NCBI GenBank assembly: GCA_047495785.1
Contig: JBLDXI010000042.1
Coordinates: 4,402,001-4,466,000, forward strand
Reading direction: 5' to 3'
DNA from: Lepidodermella squamata
Taxonomy: Eukaryota > Gastrotricha
DNA: 64,000 bases
The position numbers and the translations under genes were made by a program. Below the pieces are notes generated by a model. It ran no database searches. It was not told the origin of the DNA and saw only the letters and a program-made list of their open reading frames with translations. Each line of letters opens with the position of its first letter. Within the stretch, counting starts at the first letter, position 1. This document shows positions 31,001-41,323 of the stretch, one piece after another.

Positions 31001-34000
31001 CAGACACGAGTTCTTCCTCCAGAATGAACGAATCATTCGGAACTGGGGTTAACTTAGCGCAGGGCAGCGAGGTCAGAAATTCGCGAACTGCCGCCAATTC
31101 GTCGTGGCACCCTGGTTTCGCACCCGGGAAGACGTCCAGGTAATTATAAGGCTCGGGCGCGTTGGATTCGATCAACTCCTGGAGTCGACGAATCATCGCT
31201 GGGAATTTGGCCTTGTACTGCCGGATCAAATCGGCAGTCGCGTCCGAGTACAGCCAAGTGCCCTGTTCGTCCCGGTACGTGTAACCAGGCATGCGTAAAT
31301 TATCGCGCGAGTGCTTCAAGTCCAGCGCAATGTTGATTTTCGTAACTTCGCCGTTATCGCCCGGTTGCGGCTGCTTTTTAACCCGGACGCACCCGGTCAT
31401 TTTCGCGAGGAAAAACGACGAACAACCCGCTTGTCTCGCTACTTGCTGCCCGGAGTTGTACACAACCCCGGCAGTACCCGATTGAAGACGGCGGATTAAA
31501 TCTTCAAAACTAGGCTGTTTCGTCAAACGGACTCGGACTTTGACGGAATTTCGCCGCTCGTCGAACCCGACTACAAACGCCATTCTGCCGAAGTAGTTCT
31601 CGGAAACAACGAAAACCGACTCGCCCAATGGGAATAATTCGCCTAATTTAGTCGTCATTACGTGAACAGGCGGAGCGGCTAACAACGTGTTTTCCCTTGC
31701 GACGTTTTTCAAATTAAATACAACCCCTTCGTACGGGTACGGTTGCGGGTTTGTCGCCCACAATTTCACGGCAATCAGCTGATTGGACTCGTTTTCGGAG
31801 TATTTAATCCCGGTCAGGGTCACCGCGTAGACTACGCACTTCGACTGGCGGAAATCCAACCCGTGAGTTGTGTAGAAATGCTTGCGGACATAGTTGATAT
31901 CCGACTGGTAGACTGAAATCGTGTCCTGGGTATGGGCAGCTTCGATCACGTTGAAATTAGCCAGGCTGTAGTCCTCAGAATCGGTTGTGAAGTACTTTGT
32001 TGGTGTGTAGATCGAGACGATACGAGCTTCGGTTAAAAACGGCCAGTTGACCAGGACAATTTGGCCGATTTGGCTCGCGGCGATTGAGTCGATCGCCTCT
32101 AGTGTTGGGGTGATGGATTCGGAGACTTTCACGATCATGTTCAAGTTTTTGCTCGGCATTTTGAAGACACTAGTGCCGGCTGCGTACAACTGGGCAGTGC
32201 AGGGAAGGTGTTGGAAGGTCGGGAAGTTGGGCACGTAGACGAGGCTGTTCAAGGCCTCGCGGGGGTAGTTGACATTGACTTGGTTAGGGATTAGGTGGAA
32301 TTTCGCCCATGGCAATCGTTCAACAACGGTGCTGTTCCTGAAATAAAAGAGAAAATATTCATTAAAAACTTCAAATTTTCAATTTCCAGGTCCAGAATTT
32401 TAATCGAAATTTAAGGTAGCTGCAAGTTGATAATTCAAGCGTAGAAGAGGCTTATGATAAATAAATGTTTGCATATTTTACTTAATTCTCATGGAATCAT
32501 GGAATCATGGAAAATTAAAAAAAATTGACGGTAAAAGAAAATTAAAAGAATCAAAGATGCATAAAACTAGAATAAATATGAATTCTTCGAAAAGTTTATG
32601 TACGATATCTCTACACTCCGGGCATGCAAGTTTGAAACTAAGCTCCAAGCGAACTGGGAAACCCAATTATTAAAGGAATTTCGCCTAACCAAATCTTTCT
32701 AGTGCCAGCATGCAATTCAACATTTTTATTTCTTCCAATTTTTTCTTTTTTTTTCTATAATCTAATGAAATTTCGAAAACTAACGTGTATTTCGGGACGA
32801 AAGCCAGCGATGATTGTACGATAGTGCCACTGACGTCACCCTTGAATCGAAACGCATTAATCGTGCCGCGTTGATTGCGCTCAGCCTCAGCCGGGGTCAG
32901 CGTTCGTTCGAGCGGGCGAATGGCCGACAGCAGTTGCTGCTCCTCAATGAAAGGAATCAGCACAACAGCTTCCCAGTCGAGCTGTTTGCCGTTGAGATCC
33001 GTCATGAAATCCTCGGGGTAGAAGTGGCGAATCGACGAATTAGCGTCCGTCATCAGCGAACGGTAGGCAGAGGGCAGTAATTTACGACTGGCACTCGGCA
33101 ACACGGACATGAGCTGTTCGAACGGGTGGAACGGTTGACCGAGTGTGAAATCGAGCTTCAGACTCGAAATATTCGTCATATCGCTCAAATATGGAGCTGA
33201 AATGATTGAAAAAAGAAATTAAAAGAAAAATTAAGATTAAATCGTGAAAAAATTTCCAACCCAATAAAAAAATTCAAAATTTACAAAATTCTGACGAAAA
33301 ATGTTCAAAAATTCAAAATTTCAATTCAATCTTCAATCTTCAAACAAAACTATAAGACAAATTTTACTATAATTTGCCTAGTTCACGCCTCAATATATCA
33401 ATTTATCGATTTCATCTTGGATTTTTCAGCCAATTGTTCATTTTTTGAATTGTTTCCAATAAAATCTGGAAACAATTTTCAAGTATCAAAAAATCGAAAA
33501 TAAATCTTCCGAAATTTATTCGAAATATTTTAATTTAAAAATATAATTTGATCTGAATATCATGCAATTTGATTGGCTTACCATAGTGAAAAGGGTAGAA
33601 CCAACTCCAAGAAGGAACACCCTCGTAGTAGTAACGCAAGGTCCATTCAAGGGCCTCGATATAGGCCGCAACTTGGAGGCGAACAAAATCCTGAGTTCGC
33701 ATCGGCTTCTCCCCGGATAGCTGCATTTTCGCGCGGTAATAGTCGCGTTTGTGGCTGCGAAAAGCGACATCCTCTTCGACCATCTCATTTAGATCAGCCT
33801 CGTCCTCCGACTCATCAGTCGGCATATCCATCGCGGCACCATCTTCGCCCGGTCCCAGCAAGTTATCCTCAGCGTTATAAAACGGCATCAACTGCTTCAT
33901 TAGCTGCTTTTCAGGGCCGGACATTAATTCAGCACCCTTATTCGCGTCTTCGTCCTCGAAATCTTCAAACACCTCCTGGGCACCGTTGTTTTTCCGACTA

Positions 34001-35154
34001 CGACCCCCGGTTTTACCCGCCATGTATTTCATATCGTCAAAACGCGACTCGAATTTACGCCGGTCGAAATGAGCCAAGGCCTGGATGAATTTCTCAAACC
34101 GACCCAAGTTCAACCGACCGAATTCGTTCATATACCCACCCAAGGTCGGGAGGACTTCTTTATAGATCCGCCACAACTCGGGTAAATCGTTCGAAACAAC
34201 GTGGCAGTCCGGTACGTGGGGTATGAAATCGTTTCCGATGAGGAATTCAATCAACACCCAATCGTCGATAATCCGTTCGATATCGAAACCGAACGGTAGG
34301 CCACGGTTTTGAAGATCAGAGAATTCAAAGCCGAGGTATTCGCGGAATAAACGTAAATGTAACAAGAAAAAAGTTGTTTGCTCAGGGCACGTCGGTCTTT
34401 TCGCGGTTTTCTTGAACAAAATCTCCTCACGTAACAACGAAAAATGCGGTTCGTGGGTGACTAGACCCAACATGATCAGGTCAGTATCAAGGCCGTATAG
34501 ACAGTGGCGAGTCTCGGGGTTGTAATCAGGCTGAGCACGTTGGTAGCGTAGGAAGTCCATAATTTTGTGTTCCCCTTCGCCCGGAACCGAGTGGCTCGAG
34601 TAGTAGACAGTCACCGTCTGCCAGTTCGGGTCGGACGAGACTTTGTATTGAATGAAATGATTCAGCACCGCGTCCAATCTCGCCATGAAATCCGTACCAG
34701 GAGTGATGCAATTCGAGTCGAACCGCTCAGTGTCAGGCAGTTTTTCGCCCCTACGCTGCGCGGCTGCTTCTTGATCGGCGGCCAATTTCGCCGATTTGAA
34801 ACGCCGACCGCGTTGTTGGTTCATTTTAGCTCGAGGGGCGACGCCATCGACTGCGATGAAAAACACCTTTTGTGGTTTTATCATCGTAAACAGAAACTCG
34901 AGGTAGCGGCATATGTCGGCGAAGATCTTCTCTTCGGTGATGCGAAAATGTGGATTGTCGTCGTCGGGGTGACTACACGTGTGTATGATCCCATTGACGT
35001 CCAAGTATAAATTGTCGAAATCAGGAATCTGTATCACAAAAACTTAGAACTAGTTAGAGATATGCGAGGAAAAACTAACCTGATGTTGTCGAACTACTTG
35101 GCTGAGACAAGGATATCTCTCTCCAATCCACCTGAAGAATCGCGGAATTCCCAT
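28055..35154 (-). CDS. xrn-1: 5'-3' exoribonuclease XRN1, five exons, 1837 residues, with a dsRBD-like C-terminal domain
   Basis: Exons 35154-35080, 35028-33582, 33196-32785, 32337-29259 and 28555-28055 join in frame (5514 bases). It starts MGIPRFFRWIGERYPCLSQV, the XRN1/2 N-terminus. Catalytic acids are present: D35 (YLDVNG), D86 (AVDGVAPRAKMNQQRGRRF), the GEGEHKIM pair and YGLDTDLIML. SWSWFYPFHYAPYLSD is the conserved helix-tower region, and the XRN1-specific beta-barrel domains follow (VPLGLEGTIIGV, RCPPNRGYRMFP). It is longer than human XRN1 (about 1700). Residues near 1553-1632 resemble a double-stranded-RNA-binding fold (helix, three strands, then ASDENEAKRSAAKAALSHLL). The last exon is a Pro/Ala-rich tail. 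Role: cytoplasmic degradation of decapped mRNA. It follows ATAD1 after 113 bases. Confidence 0.93.
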
Positions 35155-35267
35155 TATTGGGGTTGAACTTTGTCAAATTAAAATGTCCACGCCGTGGACC
35201 TTACTTATCTATAAACAGAAATGATGAACGAATTACCGATTGCTTTAATCTAATAATCTAAAATAGT
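35155..35267 (-). other. 113-base intercistronic gap between ATAD1 and XRN1
   Basis: On the minus strand the gap contains an acceptor-like TTTCTGTTTATAG followed by a short purine-rich leader and the XRN1 start. Length and layout fit a nematode SL2-type operon, in which ATAD1 would be first. Confidence 0.45.
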
Positions 35268-36356
35268 TTAGTCTAACGAGTAAACCGAGGCATCGGTTAC
35301 GCCGAGACCACCCAAGCGGGCGTTGTGTACTTTTTTCAAACCGACCACAAAATCTTCTTTACAAACTGATGGTACACCGATATCTATGTTATTTTGAGCA
35401 CTCTCGACTAGACGGAGGCGAGATACTGAATGCAACGCAGCTTGTCGGCACAATTCTTGGATGTCACTGCCAGAAAAATGGTCAGTTAGTTTGGCCAGTT
35501 CTTGAAGGTCAACATCGGCATTTGTCACCGTTTCACGCAAGACTTTCTTAAAAATAGCGTGCCGAGTCTCTTGAGATGGCATGGGAATCATCAAACGACA
35601 GGGCATGCGACGAAGAATGGCGTGGTCGACGTCATGGGGGCGATTCGTTGCACCAATAACCATCACCTGACAATTGCGATCAGTTGCAAGGCCATCCCAT
35701 TGGCTCATAAACAAAGTTTTCACTTGAACAGTAGCTTCATGGTCGGTGCCAGACCGAGCACGTAGCACAGAGTCAATTTCATCAATGAAAATGATGCAAG
35801 GCTGTAGCTTGACAGCAAGAGAAAACACTGCTTCGGTTCGCTTTTGCGTCTCGCCGTACCATTTATCGTTCAACGACGATATTTGAAGATTGATAAAACG
35901 TGCACCAGACATTTTAGCCATAGCCCGGGCGATCATCGTTTTCCCACATCCAGGTGGACCGTAAAGCAAGACACCTTTGGGTGCTTGAATAAGATTGCTA
36001 TGACGAAACAGCTCTGGTCTCGTGAAGGGGATAAGGACGTTGGATATGAGCTCACTAATTACGTCATCCAAACCGCCAATATCATCCCAAGATGTGCTGA
36101 GCGTATCTGGATCGACTAGATTACTGGCGATGATAAATTCATACTCATTCAGAGCCGGAATTTTATCTGCAGTAATGCCAAGTTTATGAAGAACCGCAGC
36201 CGCTTCAATAGCTGACTTTTTCTTGTCCTTGTCTGTAGGGTCTAAGGCTTTCATCATGACTTTAATGGCGAAGTAAGTCAAAGCAGCACTGAAAGTCAGC
36301 CCGATTCCCATGGATATTAATCGGGCGAGAACATCGCGCCGCAGCTCATCAGACAT
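35268..36356 (-). CDS. ATAD1/Msp1 AAA-ATPase of the mitochondrial outer membrane
   Basis: A single exon encodes 362 residues, matching human ATAD1 (361). An N-terminal transmembrane segment (about 12-33) precedes the AAA domain. Walker A is GPPGCGKT at 133-140, Walker B IIFIDEID at 188-195, sensor-1 GATNRP at 235-240, and LRRMP at 248-252 carries the arginines. WDDIGGLDDV is the start of the AAA module and WYGE (167-170) is a pore loop. The family extracts mislocalised tail-anchored proteins from mitochondria and peroxisomes. The open frame extends 70 codons upstream, but the start is placed at MSDELRRDVL because the family begins there. It precedes XRN1 on the same strand. Confidence 0.93.
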   Translation of the reverse strand: MSDELRRDVLARLISMGIGLTFSAALTYFAIKVMMKALDPTDKDKKKSAIEAAAVLHKLGITADKIPALNEYEFIIASNLVDPDTLSTSWDDIGGLDDVISELISNVLIPFTRPELFRHSNLIQAPKGVLLYGPPGCGKTMIARAMAKMSGARFINLQISSLNDKWYGETQKRTEAVFSLAVKLQPCIIFIDEIDSVLRARSGTDHEATVQVKTLFMSQWDGLATDRNCQVMVIGATNRPHDVDHAILRRMPCRLMIPMPSQETRHAIFKKVLRETVTNADVDLQELAKLTDHFSGSDIQELCRQAALHSVSRLRLVESAQNNIDIGVPSVCKEDFVVGLKKVHNARLGGLGVTDASVYSLD

Positions 36357-38007
36357 CTCAGATAATAAGTGAGATATAAAAGCTTCTAAGTGATAAGTGA
36401 ATAAAGAAAATGTAGGTAAACTTGCCAAGGCGATCGGGGACCAGAGAAAATCAAAACATCTGCAACAGGTGACGCAAAAGACAAAGCAAATTTGAATCTT
36501 CAAGATGGTAGAAGTATGCAGTAGATGTAAGCAGTGAACATATGGCAGATCGTAGAAGGTGTGCAAAACAGTGTCGGCAGCTGCCAGATACGCCAGTTCC
36601 TGGTTGGGCTAGCAAAACAAAGGGGTTTTCAACTCAGGGGAAAATCCAGGCAACTTGTGCCAAATTAGATAATGCGTCAAATCCGTTTCAACACATAATA
36701 AACAAAATAATAAAAGTGTGATTTATTATTGTAAGACTTTAAAATTGATGTTCAAGAGAATGGGAATTGTAACAAAAAACGCATGGAGGGCAGTCCGCTT
36801 TGGGTATGAGGTTTTTTGTTAGGTTCGATTGTTCGATTCGCACTCTCTTCTGAGGCTTGTGCACGTCGTGGCGTGCCCAGTTTTAGCGGTTCTTGTTTTT
36901 TTTCCTGTGGTCCAGCCTAGAATTTTGCAAAAAATCATGTTTGATTCATCCAGCTGAGTAGTATCACCTTGCTCAGCTATCAGCTTTCATCGAGTTATAC
37001 CACCACCGAGAAAGTCAGATGTTTGAAATGTTGGTGCTATTGTGCAGAGAAAAATTTTAATAGCATCTTTCTCAATGGTAATTATCCCATGCTCACGGAT
37101 TTGCGGTTATTTTAATGCAGCAAATCTTGCTATCGGCGCTAGTGCCTAGTGCCTAGTGCTTAAAGGCGTGTGACCTTTAATATGGCCGTTTGGTCTCGTT
37201 CAAATCGCGTGTCAGGGTTATGTCTTTCTTAGCATTCGCTAAGCTTCTTCCATCCTCGTCATTCTATCCATCATTCTTCCATCTGCTGCGTCTTTACTAA
37301 TTATATTAGTCTCTGCATTCCTTGCATTGCAGAATGTGTGCTAGTCTTATTTCTAATTCGAGGCACATTGTAATGAAGGATCAAGCGATGAGAGTTTGAC
37401 GTTTACGTCCATCTAAAATTTTAATCCCTAAACCCAATTATCCTAGCATACACATTTATGTCAGCGGAACGCAGAACATAATGATAATAGATTGCCGAAT
37501 TTTTATTAAATTTATATAGGTATTAGATACTCATCTTCTGTATTCTTTTAGGCTCTGAGTGGAACGATTATGTTAACTTTTTGCTCTTTATGTAGAGCGC
37601 TTATGATACGTAAAACACCTTTTATCGACTTGACAGTTTGCTGAATGAATCAGGCTAAAGGCTTCTTGCTTCATTGTTAGCCTTTCTTTTTAGTTACGTG
37701 CACTGGATGTTTATTGATTATGAAATATTACTAGGCTCTCAACAAATTGATTTTACCAATGTTATCTTGTTCTCCGTTGAAATTCTATGTAATTTTGTAT
37801 CGCTAATGATATTTCTTCATTTAATAGGAAACCTAGATTGTAAATAGTATATTTTTGTTGTCCACGAGGTACCTATGGTTTTCTGACACAATTCTTGTTT
37901 TGTGTTGAATTCGTCTTGGACTAGCATTTTTCAACTGTGCCCACTCTTATTACCCGAGGCATCGTTGAAGAATGTTCTAAGTCTGCTACCTGCTTCCAGA
38001 TAACAAA
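36357..38007. other. Intergenic between divergent ATAD1 and the LIN-29-like gene
   Basis: About 1.65 kb with no convincing exon; should contain both promoters. An acceptor-like GCTTCCAG ends at 37,999, eight bases before the ATG at 38,008. A small triplication of TAGTGCC occurs near 37,140. Confidence 0.4.
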
Positions 38008-41000
38008 ATGACTGAGATTGATCGCTTAAAGAAAGGTTTGATGATTTTTATATTTTTTCTGTCTTTTTTTTACCAAGAGGTTTGCTCTAGATTTAGATTA
38101 CGAAGATGAGGGTGCGCTGAACGGCGTTTCTCACTCAGTACCGACTGGCATGTCGTCGCCTATTGGACAGGCCACCCAATATGGCTTTCCTGTCAATAAC
38201 GGTGTATCGCATGCTGAGCGTTGCGACGAATGTGGCCAGTGGTTTGCCGGCATTGGCCAGCTGATTAAGCACGCGAATCGGCATCACTCTGGTGCAGGCA
38301 TTAGATCGAAGCCATACAGCTGCAAACAATGCAACAAGTCGTTCGCGAACGCGAGCTACCTGTCGCAGCACAATCGAATCCACCAGGGCGTGCGGCCGTA
38401 CAAATGCGAGGAATGTACGAAGACGTTTACGCAATTATCTCATCTGCAACAGCACAAGCGGACTCATACCGGTGAAAAGCCTTACAAGTGCAAATCGCCA
38501 GGTTGTACTAAGGCGTTTAGTCAATTGTCTAATCTTCAGTCGCACACGCGCTCGCATATGACGGACAAGCCGTTTCACTGCAATTCGTGTTACAAATGCT
38601 TCTCGCAACAGGCCGAGCTCGACCAGCACCGGCTCGAGCACGGCCGATCGCGGCTGATGCGGACTCACATCTGCAAGTTCTGCGGCAAGGGCTACGTGCA
38701 GATAGCTTACCTCGAAAAACACATCGCGAAGCACGAGAGCGAGGAGCAGGGCTCGAGTTCGAGCGGCACAACGGCTTCGTCGCAACAGCCGCACTCCTCG
38801 ACCTCGCCTCGCAACTTCGGAGCGCAAATGCAGCAGCAAAGACCCGGCTCTTCGCTATCTTCGACCCCGACAACAACGACCTCGGTGGTACCGGGTCTTC
38901 AAGACGCGACCGGCCAGCTGCAAGGCTTCGGAAATGGTCAAACGCCTGGTTTTTACAACCCGGCTGCGTCGCCTCTTGGCCTCCCCCCAATGGCTCAAGA
39001 CACGGTATAAAAATACATCATTAATAATAAAAAAAATGAATAAAAAAGGATATGTCTTTGACCAGATTTTGCACCCTCTACCTTTCGTTTTTTATTTATT
39101 AAATTCATATACATATACATTGATAAGAGTTGCGTGCATGTGTGTGGCAGAATGTACCGAACAGCAGTCTTGTAGGTGCAATATAAGCGCGATTATTATT
39201 ATAGCAACTAATAATAGTAATAGAAGCCTTATCACGGCTCGCTGCGACAAGTGCATATTTTTTCGCAACTATAACATGTTAATAGGGGGCTCTTGGAGAT
39301 TTACATTTACCCACCACTAGCACAGGTTATTTTTTCGCGCGCGCTTTTTTACGTATGTGTGTATGTGTGTGTGTGTTGAAAATTTTAACAACTATTAGGA
39401 TCCACAAGGCACTGTGTGTGTGTTTGTTTTTTTATTACTATTCTGGCACGTCGTATACATGCGTGTATATTTGACAACAAGTAGAGGGAGAGAGGGAGAG
39501 CTGCTGTAAAAAACGAAAGGAACGCGCGGGTTATACGTGCTTGTTGCGGGACACAAGCGAGAGCAACACTATTAAGTAGACGGCGACGACAATGCCAAAC
39601 AATAAGAGCGCCTAGATTTTTGAAAAAATGGGGTTTAATTCATCCATTCATTGATTATAAGACGAAAAGACGGCTAGTTGTTACTGTGACTGTGAAGTAT
39701 GAGAATGAAATATTACGATAGTTGACTTTTACTGCGTGTTAAAAATGATTAAAAATGAATTTAAGAAAAACTGAAGAAAAATTATGACTCGCTTGTCTGA
39801 TTCTAGGCTAAAATAATGATGGAAATTGTAAAAGAAGGGTTTTTATTCAAAACCGGAAGCTAAACGGGATAATCTGTTTCAAAGTTTTGATTATGCAAAA
39901 TTTCGCCAAGGGATCAGATCAGGTTGTGAACGATCAGAGAATACTTTCGTTGATTAATTAGTAACATTTTCTTCGACTTGCTTCAAAAAAGTCTAGCCGA
40001 ACCTTGTTAAGAATTGAAAATTGAAAATGATTGATCGAAACATCATGTTCCATTGCCAACCTGAATTTATTGATTATAAAGAAATTTCATGGCTAGCCAT
40101 TGAATAGGGGCTTGTATAAATCTACTTTGAAATACGGATCAATTCGATGCCCAAGTATGCTTCAAGATTTCGCAATTAGCGCTTCACTCCAAATTTTTGG
40201 CGTTGACCCCAAATTACAGAAATTCATTTGCAGATATTTTTGATTGGGTCTAACTTTTAGCGGAACCAAATTTTGGAATTTTCAATGGACCTAAAGCCAC
40301 TTTTTGAAGCTTTCAATCTTGTCATGATTTATCAGCATACTTTGAGATAAATCATCATTAAATTCAGCGTAAAATTCTGTAAAAGACGCATTCTTCACTT
40401 TGGAATTCAGGCATTGCCTCAATTTCGTATAAATATTCAAAAAGCGGCCTTTTGCTTACCTAAAATCAGGTTCCGCAAAATGCCGATTTGGTTCCGCTAC
40501 AGTCAAATTTGGTTCCGCCAAAAGATATTCTGTTTTTGATTGTTGTGAGGTCTTACAGAAATTTATGCAATTTATTTTCAATTTTGGAATAGGGCACTAT
40601 TTTACGCTCAGCCAACTTCAGGAATTTAATTACGCGAGTAAGAACCATGTGGTCAATGTAGAACTGATCAATACTTTTCGCTAAATGGAAGGTGCTTTGT
40701 TGGACGAGGCTCCCTAAACTATAACCCATAAACAATCCTTCTAAAATATTTTCTGATAGCTGTTTACCTGCGCAAGTCTACCAAGAAATCAAAATTGTTC
40801 TCTCCTTGATTGGATTTTGCAGGCTATAACTCAATTTTTGCGCGATTCGAAGACCCTTAAACTGTTGAACTTTTTTTACATGTTAAGATGTATTAGAAGT
40901 TTTTCATTTTTCTAATGACTTATTGTTGATGTTTTCTAGGATCGTCTTCCCCAGTCGCATAACAACGCGTCGCCGCACCAGACTGACTTCTTCAACCACC

Positions 41001-41266
41001 TCGGCGCGCCGTTCAACTCGGTGCCACCCAACGTCACAATGGCGAATAACCAGCAGCAGCAGCAGCAACAACAGCAGCAAAATAACCAACAACAACAGGT
41101 GTTACAACACAATGCGATACCGCATTTCTCGATCCCGCCGCTGAATATGCTGAACATGCTGCCCGGCTTCGACCAGTGGCATCAGGCGAACCAGGCGGCG
41201 GTTATACAGGCGGCCGGGTCGGGCCAGGCGTACGGCAACTGGACGACCTATAGCGGCCCCATGTGA
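38008..41266 (+). CDS. lin-29: LIN-29/Rotund/ZNF384-type C2H2 zinc-finger transcription factor, three exons, 422 residues
   Basis: Exons 38008-38035, 38091-39004 and 40940-41266 join in frame. Six fingers lie in exon 2: CDECGQWF, CKQCNKSFANASYLSQH, CEECTKTFTQLSHLQQH, CKSPGCTKAFSQLSNLQSH, CNSCYKCFSQQAELDQH and CKFCGKGYVQIAYLEKH. The run FTQLSHLQQH with KAFSQLSNLQSH, then CNSCYKCF, is the signature of nematode LIN-29, fly Rotund/Squeeze and human ZNF362/384. In worms LIN-29 drives the larva-to-adult switch; whether this gene does the same is inference. Exon 3 is Gln-rich (ten Q in a row) and ends YSGPM. If the donor at 39,005 (GTATAA) is not used, one more codon and a stop follow, giving a 315-residue form without the Gln-rich tail. 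AATAAA is at 41318-41323. Confidence 0.87.
39355..39377. repeat. TG dinucleotide microsatellite
   Basis: An interrupted run of TG units (TGTGTGTATGTGTGTGTGTG) in the LIN-29-like intron, with further TG units at 39,415-39,425. Confidence 0.7.
40255..40525. repeat. Foldback (MITE-like) element, family B, copy 1
   Basis: The left end reads TTTTAGCGGAACCAAATTTT. The right end, reversed, reads GGCGGAACCAAATTTG followed by a second unit GTAGCGGAACCAAAT, so the right terminus carries the motif twice. The inner 200 bases (CATTAAATTCAGCGTAAAATT and TATTCAAAAA) match the copy at 49,383-49,626. No coding capacity. Confidence 0.7.
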
Positions 41267-41317
41267 CTATAATACTAAACACAAATAACACAACACAACA
41301 ACGGGTTTAAAATGACT

Positions 41318-41323
41318 AATAAA
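41318..41323 (+). terminator. AATAAA polyadenylation signal of the LIN-29-like gene
   Basis: Perfect AATAAA 52 bases after the stop. Other AT-rich candidates further on (for example near 41,620) could give longer 3' UTRs. Confidence 0.5.

Larger units (their letters stand above)
39005..40939 (+). other. Intron 2 of the LIN-29-like gene
   Basis: 1935 bases, from ACACG/GTATAA to TTTTCTAG/GATCGT. It contains a TG-dinucleotide tract at about 39,355-39,377 and a copy of repeat family B at 40,255-40,525. Nothing else recognised. Confidence 0.6.

Noticed and set aside
36357-36566. N-terminal 70-codon extension of ATAD1
   Set aside because: The family starts at MSDELRRD-like sequence just before the membrane helix; the extension is Cys/His/Leu-rich with no similarity.
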